Positions 1 through 7,076 of a stretch of DNA of 19,749 nt are shown here, in pieces. Numbering within the stretch: the stretch's first letter is position 1; each line of letters opens with the position of its first letter. This DNA comes from Rhodanobacter sp. UBA5168 (lineage in GTDB: Bacteria; Pseudomonadota; Gammaproteobacteria; Xanthomonadales; Rhodanobacteraceae). The notes beneath the pieces are model-generated. The model searched no databases, had not been told where the DNA came from, and saw only the letters and a program-made list of their open reading frames with translations. The translations under genes and the position numbers were made by a program. Location: positions 48,395-68,143 of the forward strand of contig DHXA01000131.1 in the NCBI GenBank assembly GCA_002413455.1, written 5' to 3'.

Positions 1-789
1 GTGTTTCCGAAAGGCCTGGGCGGATTCTTCGCCGGTTTCCAGATCGCGGTGTTCGCCTTCGTCGGCATCGAACTGGTCGGCACCACCGCGGCCGAGACGG
101 CAAACCCCGAGCGCAACCTGCCCAAGGCGATCAATTCGATCCCGGTGCGCATCATCATCTTCTACGTGCTGGCCCTGCTGGCGATCATGGTGGTGACGCC
201 GTGGCGCATGGTGGAGCCGGGCAAGAGCCCGTTCGTTGAACTCTTTGTGCTGGCCGGCATCCCGGCCGCCGCCAGCCTGATCAACTTCGTGGTGCTGACC
301 TCGGCCACGTCGTCGGCCAACAGCGGCATCTTCTCCACCAGCCGCATGCTGTATGGCCTGGCCGCGGAGAACCACGCGCCGGGCCTGTTCGCGCGGCTGT
401 CCCGCGCCGCGGTGCCGTCGCTGGGTCTGCTGTTCTCGTGCTTCTGCCTGCTGCTGGGCGCGGCGCTGATTTACCTGATCCCCGACCTGATCACCGCGTT
501 CACCCTGGTCACCACGCTGTCCGCGATACTTTTCATGTTCGTGTGGTCGCTGATCCTGTTCGCCTATATCGCGTATCGGCGCAAGCGGCCGCAGCTGCAT
601 GCGGCCTCCAAGTACAAGATGCCCGGCGGCGTGTTCATGTGCTGGGTCTGCCTGGCGTTCTTCGTGTTCGTGCTGGTATTGCTCAGCCTGCAGCCCGATA
701 CGCGCAAGGCGCTGCTCGTCAGCCCGCTGTGGTTCGTGCTGCTGGCGGTGGGTTATGCCTGGAAAGGGCGCCAGGTACACAACGCGTAA
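1..789 (+). CDS. cycA: D-serine/D-alanine/glycine permease, C-terminal part (5' end outside window)
   Basis: This is an inner-membrane amino-acid/proton symporter of the APC superfamily, the CycA type that imports glycine, D-alanine and D-serine. About 262 codons are present, covering roughly the C-terminal 55-60% of a ~470-residue protein. The segment FAFVGIELVGTTAAE followed by NPERNLPKAINSIP is the conserved block at and after TM6 of CycA. The later SANSGIFSTSRMLYGLA block and the YKMPGGVFMCWVC segment before the last helices also match E. coli CycA closely, as I remember it. Several hydrophobic helices follow in order. The GTG at base 1 is in frame but lies inside the conserved protein, so it is not the true start. 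The gene ends 269 bp before the convergent glutathione transferase, and I see no strong terminator in that gap. Family assignment is firm; substrate range is by homology. Confidence 0.9.
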   Translation: MFPKGLGGFFAGFQIAVFAFVGIELVGTTAAETANPERNLPKAINSIPVRIIIFYVLALLAIMVVTPWRMVEPGKSPFVELFVLAGIPAAASLINFVVLTSATSSANSGIFSTSRMLYGLAAENHAPGLFARLSRAAVPSLGLLFSCFCLLLGAALIYLIPDLITAFTLVTTLSAILFMFVWSLILFAYIAYRRKRPQLHAASKYKMPGGVFMCWVCLAFFVFVLVLLSLQPDTRKALLVSPLWFVLLAVGYAWKGRQVHNA

Positions 790-1058
790 GGGAGCACCCG
801 CATGGTCTGACCGCCGCCTGGGCGGGCAGCCTGCAAGGCATGGCCCACGTCGCCGAGGGCGCTGTATTTCGCCAGCGCCAGCGACGACGATATCGGCGAT
901 GCGACGCAGGTCTTGCAGGCGGTCCTGAACTTCCATGCGTCGCGGATTGAGCGGGTCTTCCAGGTGTGTGCAGCGCAGCACGATCTATCGCGCCGCTTCG
1001 CCATCGGTGTTCCGCAAGTTGTTTCCGCCGGAGCGGGGTGGTGGTCTGGGTAACCCGA

Positions 1059-1718
1059 TCAGTCGCGGTCGGGCGCGCCGAGCGGGAAGTAGGCGCGGTA
1101 CGGTCGCGCCTCATCGACGGCACGCGCAAACGAGGGACGCGCCAGCAGGCGTTGCCGGTAAGCCGTGACGTTGGCGTGTTTCGTCGTGATCGGGTGCACC
1201 CAGTCGGCGTAGAACAACGCGGGTGCGGCGGCGCAGTCGGCGAGGCTGAAATGGTCGCCGGCAGCCCAGCGGCGCGCGGCCATCTGCTGATCCAGCCAGG
1301 CATAGGCGGCGTCGAGCATCGTGCGTGCCTCGGTCACGCCAAAGCCATCGCGATCGGCCTCGGGACGCAGGCGATCGAACACGATCTTCTGCAGCGGTGT
1401 ATGGACGTAATTGTCGAAGAAACGATCCAGCAGGCGCACCTCGAGCGCGGCATCGGCATCGGCCGGGATCAATCGCGCCGGGCCGGGATAGTGCAGGTCG
1501 AGGTACTCGATGATGATGCTCGACTCGACCACCGTGCGCTCGCCGTCCCGCAGCAGTGGCATGCGCTTCAGTGGCCATAGCCTCGCGAACTCTTCGGCGG
1601 TGTCGGCGTCGTCCAGTGCGAGCATGCGCCACTCGAACGGCGTGCCGTTCTCGTACAGCGCGATCAGCGCCTTCTGGCAGTAGGAGGAGAACGGGTGGGC
1701 GTATAGCTTGATGGCCAT
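1059..1718 (-). CDS. glutathione S-transferase family protein
   Basis: This is a 219-residue cytosolic glutathione S-transferase of normal length. The N-terminal thioredoxin-like domain (about 1-80) starts AIKLYAHPFSSYCQKA, with Ser11, Ser12 and Cys14 as candidates for the glutathione-activating position. It has the cis-proline segment KRMPLL (Pro54) and the glutathione gamma-glutamyl-binding VVESS motif (Glu65-Ser66). The all-helical C-terminal domain (about 90-215) has the N-capping-box pattern in GDHFSLADC. The exact class and substrate cannot be read from the sequence; detoxification or isomerase roles are both possible. The ATG at 1718 puts the first beta strand at residue 2, but I see only a weak ribosome site. 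The gene is divergent from the AsmA gene (144 bp apart) and convergent with cycA. Confidence 0.88.
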   Translation of the reverse strand: MAIKLYAHPFSSYCQKALIALYENGTPFEWRMLALDDADTAEEFARLWPLKRMPLLRDGERTVVESSIIIEYLDLHYPGPARLIPADADAALEVRLLDRFFDNYVHTPLQKIVFDRLRPEADRDGFGVTEARTMLDAAYAWLDQQMAARRWAAGDHFSLADCAAAPALFYADWVHPITTKHANVTAYRQRLLARPSFARAVDEARPYRAYFPLGAPDRD

Positions 1719-1862
1719 CGCGGATTGTCTTTGTGGGGAGTCTGTTCAGGCGACGAATGGCCGCTCGGGAAATCGACAGTCGCCATGCTCGACGCCCCCT
1801 CGACATCATCCTGGGTATCGTCAGACCGCGATGTGTTGCCAGCGAGTTGCGGGAGGCTTTCC

Positions 1863-3572
1863 ATGAAACGCCTGCTGATTGGCATTCTCGGTGTGATGCT
1901 GCTGGTGGTCGTGCTCGGAGCAGCTGCGCTGCTGCTGATCGATGCCAACCATTTCCGCCCGCAGATCCAGGCGACGCTGGGCCAGGCGCTGGGACGCGAG
2001 GTGACGCTGGGCAAGCTGCATGCGTCGGTATGGTCGGGTTCGCTGCATGCCGACCAGATCCGCATCGGCGATGATCCGGCGTTCGGCAAACAACCCTTCG
2101 TCAGTGCGCAATCGCTGCAGCTGGGCGTGCGGCTGTGGCCGCTGTTGCTGCACCGGCAACTGCGGATCACCTCGCTGACGCTGGATCAGCCCAGCGTGCG
2201 CCTGCTGCAGGACCGGACCGGTCGCTGGAATTTCGCCAGCCTGGGCGGCGACACGGTCGCAGCGCCCACGCCCGCTACCTCACCTGGCCAGCCGCTGGCA
2301 TTCAGCGTCGACGAGTTGCGCATCAAGGATGGCCGCATCGATCTGCGGCGTGCCGCAGGTGATGCGCGCAGTTACCAGAAAGTGCAGATGAGCGCCGATC
2401 ACGTCGGCTTCGGCGCCGCGTTCCCGTTTTCGATGAGTGCGGCGATGGCCGGTGGCGGCACGCTGCAACTGGACGGCAAGCTGGGCCGATGGAACGCGGG
2501 CAACGCGGCGCTGACGCCGGTTGACGCGCATCTGGTCCTGCACGATCTGGATCTGGTCGGCGCCGGGCTGATGAGTCGCGGCGACGGTGTCGGTGGTGTG
2601 CTCGACGTCGATACGCGGATCCATTCGAACTACGGCGTGCTGCGGTCGAAAGGGCGCATCGATGCGCGTCAGCTCAAGCTGATGGCCGCCGGTGCGCCGG
2701 CGCCGCGGCCGGTGCGCATCGACTATCAGGCAAGTTATCAGCTCAGCAGCGGCCGCGGCCGCATTGGCGACTCCGCGTTTGGCACCGGCGCCACACGCGT
2801 GGCCGTCAGCGGCAGCTTCGACAACCGGCCGAAAGCCATGCAGATGGATCTGCATATCAACGGCAAGCAGTTGCCCGTCGATGACGTGGAGCCGCTGTTG
2901 CCGGTGTTCGGCGTGGTGCTGCCAAAAAACTCGCACCTCAGCGGCGGCAGCCTGGGAGTGGATCTGCATGCGCAAGGCCCGCTCGATGCACTGGTGATCA
3001 CCGGCCCGGTGAGCCTGGACAACTCGCGCCTGGCGGGTTTCAGCCTCGGCTCGCAACTCGGCAGCACGCTGAGCCTGGCCGGTATCAAGGCGCCCAAGGA
3101 CACCGTGATCCGGCATGCCGAGGCGACGTTGACCATCGCGCCGTCCGGCATTCGCGCCGATCCGGCGCGCGCCGACATTGCCGGGCTGGGCAACCTCACC
3201 GGCCAGGGCGGCATGGCCGCGAACGGCAGGCTCGACTTCCGCATGCTGGTCAGACTGGACAAGGCAATCACCGGCGCGGGCCAGAGCGGGCAGGGCCTTG
3301 GTGGATTGCTGGGCAAATCCGGGGTGGGGCGCCTGCTGGGTGGCGCGCTCGGCGGCACTGCCGAGCAGGGCATCGGCGTACGCGTTACGGGTACGGCCAG
3401 CGCACCAAGTTTCAAGATCGATCCGGCCACGGTCACCAGCCTGATCAAGGCGGGCCTGGCCGGGTCCAGGGATACCGGCGCCAAGGCACCAGGCACCGGC
3501 AAATCCACCCGCAGGAAGGATGTGCTCGACGGCCTGCTGAAGGGTGCGCTGGAGTCGAAGAACGGACATTGA
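1863..3572 (+). CDS. AsmA family protein
   Basis: This is a 569-residue AsmA-like protein, anchored in the inner membrane with a large periplasmic domain. AsmA proteins belong to the group of large bridge-like proteins linked to outer-membrane lipid homeostasis; the role of this paralogue is unknown. One N-terminal membrane segment spans about residues 4-26 (LLIGILGVMLLVVVLGAAAL). It is followed by the typical AsmA start, IDANHFRPQIQATLGQALG then EVTLGKL. The repeating short beta-strand pattern (LRITSLTLDQPSVRLL, VDELRIKDGRIDLRR) continues to a C-terminal AsmA_2-type region (RLDFRMLVRLD, then GVRVTGTASAPSFKIDP). A glycine-rich patch lies near residues 465-505. I chose the ATG at 1863 because a strong GGGAGG ribosome site precedes it and the membrane anchor follows at once. 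The frame is open further upstream to 1725, but that extension would bury the anchor. ybiI follows 81 bp downstream on the same strand. Confidence 0.88.
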   Translation: MKRLLIGILGVMLLVVVLGAAALLLIDANHFRPQIQATLGQALGREVTLGKLHASVWSGSLHADQIRIGDDPAFGKQPFVSAQSLQLGVRLWPLLLHRQLRITSLTLDQPSVRLLQDRTGRWNFASLGGDTVAAPTPATSPGQPLAFSVDELRIKDGRIDLRRAAGDARSYQKVQMSADHVGFGAAFPFSMSAAMAGGGTLQLDGKLGRWNAGNAALTPVDAHLVLHDLDLVGAGLMSRGDGVGGVLDVDTRIHSNYGVLRSKGRIDARQLKLMAAGAPAPRPVRIDYQASYQLSSGRGRIGDSAFGTGATRVAVSGSFDNRPKAMQMDLHINGKQLPVDDVEPLLPVFGVVLPKNSHLSGGSLGVDLHAQGPLDALVITGPVSLDNSRLAGFSLGSQLGSTLSLAGIKAPKDTVIRHAEATLTIAPSGIRADPARADIAGLGNLTGQGGMAANGRLDFRMLVRLDKAITGAGQSGQGLGGLLGKSGVGRLLGGALGGTAEQGIGVRVTGTASAPSFKIDPATVTSLIKAGLAGSRDTGAKAPGTGKSTRRKDVLDGLLKGALESKNGH

Positions 3573-3653
3573 TCGCCGCGGTGGATATTCACGACCGCTG
3601 CCCATACCTTCAGCCGGGACAGGTTGGTATCTTGTGCACTACCGGAGGTTTCC

Positions 3654-3920
3654 ATGGCAACGGGTTGGGCAGGCGACGGCGCCGTGCAGGACCAGATCGA
3701 CGCCACGGTCAACGATGCGGTGCAGCGGGCGCGCCAGCAATTGCGCAAAGGCCCGGGCTTGAAGCGTTGTGAGGAATGCGATGCGGCGATTCCGGCAGCG
3801 CGGCGCAAGGCCGTGCCGGGCGTGCGCCTGTGCGTGGCCTGTCAGGAGCTCCACGATAAAGAGAGCCATGGCGCCGGCCTCTACAACCGCCGCGGCAGCA
3901 AGGACAGTCAGCTGCGCTGA
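3654..3920 (+). CDS. ybiI: DksA/TraR-type zinc-finger protein, YbiI-like
   Basis: This is an 88-residue small cytosolic protein of the DksA/TraR C4 zinc-finger family, the same length as E. coli YbiI. The zinc site is CEEC, 17 residues, then CVAC (C-x2-C-x17-C-x2-C). The flanking ARRKAVPGVRL and the C-terminal signature YNRRGSKDSQLR match YbiI very well. It lacks the long coiled-coil with the catalytic acidic tip of true DksA, so it need not act on RNA polymerase the same way; its cellular role is not established. The ATG at 3654 is preceded by CCGGAGG at good spacing, better than an in-frame ATG at 3624 without such a site. It may be co-transcribed with the AsmA gene 81 bp upstream. A long hairpin repeat follows 64 bp after the stop codon. 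Confidence 0.92.
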   Translation: MATGWAGDGAVQDQIDATVNDAVQRARQQLRKGPGLKRCEECDAAIPAARRKAVPGVRLCVACQELHDKESHGAGLYNRRGSKDSQLR

Positions 3921-3984
3921 GCGCGTAGACGCTCGAAACAAGGTGCACCCATCGGCGAATCTCTTGAGGGAATTTCAAGTTCCG

Positions 3985-4034
3985 CCGTCCAGGGTCGTCA
4001 TTCCGGCGAAAGCCGGAATGACGACCCTGGACGG
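3985..4034. repeat. perfect 23-bp inverted repeat with GAAA loop (dispersed REP-like hairpin)
   Basis: The left arm 3985-4007 and right arm 4012-4034 are perfectly complementary over 23 bases and are separated by the tetraloop GAAA. The core TCATTCCGGCGAAAGCCGGA resembles a dispersed intergenic palindrome common in many proteobacterial genomes. Translated by chance, that palindrome gives peptides such as VVIPAKAGM. It sits between the convergent ybiI and OsmC genes, 12 bp beyond the OsmC stop on that strand, so it could end or stabilise both transcripts. Neither side has a T-run, so it is not a classical intrinsic terminator. No second copy exists in this window. Confidence 0.85.
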
Positions 4035-4045
4035 TGAGCGGATGC

Positions 4046-4480
4046 CTATGAAACTGCGGTCAGCTGCGTGGCGATGCGCACCTCGCCGGTCAGCACCTTG
4101 TGGATGGGGCACATATTGGCGATCTGCAACAGGCGATCGCGCTGCTCGTCGGTCAACGTCCCCTGCAGGGCGATCGTACGCGTGATGTCGTTGCCTGCCG
4201 CGGGCGTGCCATCGGGATTGAATTGCAGCTCGACGCCAACGCCGGTCAACGGCCACTGCTTGCGTGCGGCGTACATCTGCAGCGTGATCGCGGTGCATGC
4301 GCCGAGCGCCGAAAGCAGCAGCCGATGTGGTGACGGGCCGCTGTTGCCGCCGCCCGCATCGGCCGGCTCGTCCGCCAGCCAGGTGTGCCCGAGATCGTCG
4401 GTGAATGTGACGGTGAACGGGACGGCACCGGTGGTGGCACGGACGGTGGGAATGGTCATGGATGAAGGCTCCAGTGGCAT
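4046..4480 (-). CDS. OsmC family protein (peroxiredoxin-like)
   Basis: This is a 144-residue protein of the OsmC/Ohr fold, a family of cytosolic thiol peroxidases acting on organic hydroperoxides. The two conserved cysteines are visible: Cys62 in [15 protein letters not shown], at the start of the long central helix, and Cys124 in [10 protein letters not shown]. The pattern GHTWLADEP, then [16 protein letters not shown], is typical of the OsmC/YhfA-like subgroup rather than Ohr. The ATG at 4480 has a good ribosome site (GGAGG, 5 bases spacing). An alternative ATG at 4459 (MTIPTV) would trim seven poorly conserved residues and also has a weaker GGAG upstream. The gene is convergent with ybiI. 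A palindromic element lies in the 118 bp upstream. Enzymatic activity is inferred from the family. Confidence 0.88.
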   Translation of the reverse strand: MPLEPSSMTIPTVRATTGAVPFTVTFTDDLGHTWLADEPADAGGGNSGPSPHRLLLSALGACTAITLQMYAARKQWPLTGVGVELQFNPDGTPAAGNDITRTIALQGTLTDEQRDRLLQIANMCPIHKVLTGEVRIATQLTAVS

Positions 4481-4550
4481 GGTTGCCTCCGATCATCGCC
4501 TCATTCACGTGGACATGCCAAACGGAGCGAAAGACAATAGCGAGGCACCT

Positions 4551-4567
4551 TCACCTATATAGGGTGA
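4551..4567. promoter_or_regulatory. palindromic element upstream of the OsmC gene (candidate operator or promoter part)
   Basis: The sequence TCACCTATATAGGGTGA has arms TCACC and GGTGA around an AT core, and contains the perfect 10-bp palindrome CCTATATAGG. It lies 71-87 bp upstream of the OsmC start codon and just beyond the 3' end of the Tiki-like gene. The TATATA core could serve as a -10 element on either strand, but no good -35 partner was found. The symmetry suggests a repressor site. This is a tentative call. Confidence 0.3.
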
Positions 4568-4598
4568 TTTGTTGTTACACCCGAGCGGACCCGTGGTC

Positions 4599-5867
4599 TC
4601 AGTTTCTTTGCTTCGGCATCGAGATGACGTGCTCACCCAATGTCTCGTCGGCAACACCCAGCGCGCGCACGCGGTACGCACCTGGCTTGAGATAGAGCGA
4701 GGCACGTTCCCCTCTGTGCAACAGGGTGAAGCGATCTGCCGGCGTGGCGTCGTCAGATTCGTTTGCTGCGAGGGCCTCGACCACGCATGGGCGTCTCCCG
4801 GCACAAAGGGTGGAGTCGATGGGCCACGCATGACGCTGGTGATTCAGACTCAGCCATTTGGGGCGGAGCAGCCTGTCTGCAGGCGGCAAGATCACGCTGA
4901 CATCGTTGCGTAACGGATTGGTGCTCCACGGCTTCTCATCACTGCGGCGCAGCAGGACGACGGCATGGTCCGGATGGAATGCTGCGACCAGGTATCGATA
5001 GCTTTGCGTCTGGCGCTTGGTATCGACACCACGCAACTCCGTCTGGTCGATGGACAAGGGGTCGAAACCACTCAGTCGCTTAAGTTCCATCGCCATAGGC
5101 CTGGCTCCGAACATGAGTCCCTCGACTTTGTCGATGTGCCCGTAGCCGGCATGCACGAACAAGCGCGCCTCTGGATTCTCTGCAAATACGCGGCGATAGA
5201 GGTTGCCAGCCTGGCCGCTTTCCCGATCCTGCTGCGTCTTCCCAACCGATTCGTAAGGCACGATCACAAATCCCAGCCGGATCGCCTCCCGCACGATGTC
5301 GCCGTAAAGCGGTTCGCGCAGATATTCACTGCCGCTGGCCGCCACCGGATAACCGCGGCGGGTCAGTCCGGTGTCCTTGTCGTCGATGGCCTCGGCGGCG
5401 AAATGTGTAAAGCCGAGCCCGCGCAGGCGTGGCAACAGCGCCAGCGTAAGCAGGCGGGTTTGAGGGTCGTGGTGGGCCTCGTTGATCATCACGATGCGGC
5501 GGTCTGCGGCAAGCTTGGCTATCGTGTCTACCGCATTCGTGGCTCGCCAAAGAGATGGCGATGGCATGACCGGACTGGGATGGATTGCGCCGGTGAATGG
5601 GAAGTCGGCTACGGCGGCTCGATACAGTCCAAGATTGGCGTCGGCGAAAGCGAGAAACTGGCGGGCCTGCAACCGGTCTTCGGCTGAAAGCTGCGGCATG
5701 AGGCGGCGCAGATAGCCGTAACGCGCAAGGTCATTGGGCAATGGCTTCAGCTCGCTGAAGAAATCGTGGGTCACCGGTGGTACGGGTTCGCCAGCGTCCG
5801 CGTTCATCGCGTTCATCGCGAGCAACGCGGAAAGGCAAAGTATTGCGGCAGAGATTCGTGCCGGCAT
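4599..5867 (-). CDS. secreted ChaN/Tiki-like (erythromycin-esterase-fold) protein of unknown function
   Basis: This is a 422-residue protein with a signal peptide (about 1-25, hydrophobic ISAAILCLSALLAMNAMNA, likely cut near ADA-GE), so it is probably periplasmic or lipid-free secreted. The central region carries the motif pattern of the ChaN/Tiki/EreA-like superfamily: RIVMINEAHHDPQTRLL (Glu130, His132, His133), then FAAEAI (Glu159), and later LFVHAGYGHIDK (His239, His244). In that superfamily such Glu/His residues form a metal or catalytic centre. About 150 residues follow that I cannot assign, including a paired-cysteine segment LCAGRRPC. Substrate and reaction are unknown; haem binding, esterase or peptidase activity are all known in relatives. 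It lies 131 bp downstream of exbD on the same strand. The ATG at 5867 is needed for the signal peptide and has AAAGG upstream in an AT-rich, symmetrical leader. Confidence 0.7.
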   Translation of the reverse strand: MPARISAAILCLSALLAMNAMNADAGEPVPPVTHDFFSELKPLPNDLARYGYLRRLMPQLSAEDRLQARQFLAFADANLGLYRAAVADFPFTGAIHPSPVMPSPSLWRATNAVDTIAKLAADRRIVMINEAHHDPQTRLLTLALLPRLRGLGFTHFAAEAIDDKDTGLTRRGYPVAASGSEYLREPLYGDIVREAIRLGFVIVPYESVGKTQQDRESGQAGNLYRRVFAENPEARLFVHAGYGHIDKVEGLMFGARPMAMELKRLSGFDPLSIDQTELRGVDTKRQTQSYRYLVAAFHPDHAVVLLRRSDEKPWSTNPLRNDVSVILPPADRLLRPKWLSLNHQRHAWPIDSTLCAGRRPCVVEALAANESDDATPADRFTLLHRGERASLYLKPGAYRVRALGVADETLGEHVISMPKQRN

Positions 5868-5870
5868 GGT

Positions 5871-5916
5871 TTGGATTACCTTTGTAATTTTTGTAAAAAC
5901 TACACGTGTAATCCAA
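5871..5916 (-). promoter_or_regulatory. AT-rich symmetrical leader of the Tiki-like gene
   Basis: Nine-base arms (5871-5879 TTGGATTAC and 5908-5916 GTAATCCAA on the plus strand) flank an AT-rich loop. The loop holds two TTGTAA repeats (TTTGTAATTTTTGTAAAA), and the perfect 10-bp palindrome TACACGTGTA (5901-5910) overlaps the second arm. The distal arm begins 3 bases upstream of the ATG at 5867. On the transcript, the hairpin would put the AAAGG ribosome site at the loop-stem border. It could be an operator, a promoter or a translation-control hairpin. A weak TTGGAT/AAAAAT promoter match exists on the minus strand. Confidence 0.35.
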
Positions 5917-5957
5917 TCGATGCAAGCGACTCACCCACGGGGCTTCGACTGCGAAGA

Positions 5958-5992
5958 CACGGAGCGCGGTTGTTTTTTTGCCGCGCTCCGTG
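5958..5992 (-). terminator. hairpin just after the exbD stop (terminator-like)
   Basis: There is a perfect 12-bp stem, CACGGAGCGCGG (5958-5969) and CCGCGCTCCGTG (5981-5992), with an 11-base loop containing seven consecutive T on the plus strand. It begins 6 bases after the exbD stop codon on the minus strand. There is no T-run after the stem in the minus direction, so it may stabilise the exbD mRNA end or cause pausing rather than act as a textbook intrinsic terminator. A second small hairpin (CTTCGACTGCGAAG, 5943-5956) follows. Confidence 0.5.
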
Positions 5993-5998
5993 GCCTGA

Positions 5999-6400
5999 CT
6001 ATCGTCGGTCGATGAAGTTGATGCTGGCCATGCCGTTTGATTTGGCGCTGGAAAGCACATGTGCCACGACCTGATAGGACGCGCCGTCGGCAACATCGAT
6101 ATACAGCGCAGGCTGGATCTTTTGCAGCGCGGCAATGGCCAGCTGGGCGTTGATGGCGACCTGATCCACCGGCACGTCATTCCAGTACATCGAGCCATCG
6201 GCGTGGATCGCCAACTGGATTGGATCGGCTTTTTGCTGCGTTCCGTCCGGGATCGGTCGTGGCAGATCGATCTTCAGCTTGTGGGTGACGACCGGCGCCG
6301 AGATCATGAAGATGATCAGCAGCACCAATAGCACATCGACGAGCGGAGTGACGTTGATTTGCGAAACGGCAACACTGGAAACGCGAGCAGGGAAAGCCAT
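5999..6400 (-). CDS. exbD: ExbD/TolR family biopolymer transporter
   Basis: This is a 133-residue inner-membrane protein, the normal length for ExbD, the proton-channel partner that energises TonB-dependent outer-membrane transport together with ExbB. The short cytosolic N-terminus ends in SQINVTPLVDVLLVLLIIF. Asp22 in the single membrane helix corresponds to the essential Asp25 of E. coli ExbD. The periplasmic domain (about 42-133) has the usual KLKIDLPRP linker and ends NFIDRR. The ATG at 6400 has a perfect AGGAGGA ribosome site, whereas the frame's earlier ATG at 6427 has none. It is unusual in having no exbB or tonB beside it, so its partners must be encoded elsewhere. A Tiki-like secreted protein is the next gene downstream; a functional link is only a guess. 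Confidence 0.92.
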   Translation of the reverse strand: MAFPARVSSVAVSQINVTPLVDVLLVLLIIFMISAPVVTHKLKIDLPRPIPDGTQQKADPIQLAIHADGSMYWNDVPVDQVAINAQLAIAALQKIQPALYIDVADGASYQVVAHVLSSAKSNGMASINFIDRR

Positions 6401-6517
6401 GTTTCTTCCTCCTGATGAACGTGACAATGTCGATCGAGGTTTTTGCCTGGCGCCGAGCGGGCGTGGCGAGGTCAGCTTACTCCTGTCATTGCGGACGCCA
6501 GCGGGTACTGTCGGCGG

Positions 6518-6975
6518 TTACCGGTCGAGTCGGAGCAACGGCGGGGACCGTCGTGCCTTGTCCTGGTCAGGGTCGGTCAGCAGCTCGATCAGCTGCCTGG
6601 GAATCACTTGCCACGACGGGCCGTAGCGATCTTTCAGCCAGCCGCATTGCTGAGCATTCTCGTCGGCGCCGGCGGGCAGGTGCTGGCAGTAGTGATCCAC
6701 CTCGTCCTGCGTCTGGCAATTGCACGACCAGCGACAGCGCCTCGCCGGGCTGAATACCGGGCCGCCATTGAGCGCGGTGAAGGCCTGCCCGTCGAGATCG
6801 AACTCGGCCGTCGTGGCCGAGCCTTCCGGTCGGCCGGAGGTGCGCGCGCCTCCTTGCTGCAACGGATAGTGGCGGTGATGCGGGCGTTGTCGGATACCGA
6901 CGTGTCAGTCGTGGCGGCCTGTTCGGCCTGGTCGCCGAACCACGGAAACGGAGCAAGGGGTGGGGTTGGCCTTCT
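6518..6975 (-). pseudogene. frameshifted VOC/PhnB-like (3-demethylubiquinone methyltransferase-type) gene
   Basis: Pieces of a single PhnB-like VOC protein are spread over several reading frames of the minus strand. Near 6957-6850 one frame reads PFPWFGDQAEQAA and then SDNARIT, matching the usual start TPCLWFDGQAEEAA and FPNSRIT. Another frame (about 6862-6770) reads GRPEGSATTAEFDLDGQAFT then ALNGGPVF. A third gives PGEALSLVVQ, then the second frame resumes with CQTQDEVDHY and ENAQQCGWLKDRYGPSWQVI to a stop at 6518. At least three frame changes are needed, so no full product can be made; a sequencing error would have to be repeated to explain it. A possible original start region (ANPTPC) lies near 6975. 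The whole stretch 6401-7076 has no other gene; the ~115 bp next to exbD and the ~100 bp before thpR show nothing I can name. Confidence 0.75.
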
Positions 6976-7076
6976 CAAATCCGACCGCTGCGGGCGGTGG
7001 CGCTGGTCTCCCATGCGCTTCGTGGCGCACACAGGCAATATCGTGGGAATATGCCAGCCGCCAACCGTGATTTGCC

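Noticed and set aside
790..1058. Possible gene remnant between cycA and the glutathione transferase
   Set aside because: Both strands have open stretches (for example LYFASASDDDIGDATQVLQA on plus), but there is no start codon, no ribosome site and no recognisable motif in 269 bp.
2280..3808. Minus-strand open frames of 441 and 356 codons opposite the AsmA gene
   Set aside because: They are shadows of the AsmA frame with low-complexity composition and no recognisable domain; the plus-strand protein has an anchor, ribosome site and family motifs.
3975..4508. 177-codon minus-strand open frame running through the hairpin repeat and OsmC gene
   Set aside because: It is out of frame with OsmC and ends in the repeat-derived peptide RVVIPAFAGMTTLDG; it is a product of the repeat, not a gene.
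5803..5822. Short tandem repeat CGCGTTCATCGCGTTCATCG as a repeat element
   Set aside because: Two copies of a 9-base unit inside the signal-peptide codons (encoding MNAMNA); too short to be more than a local duplication.
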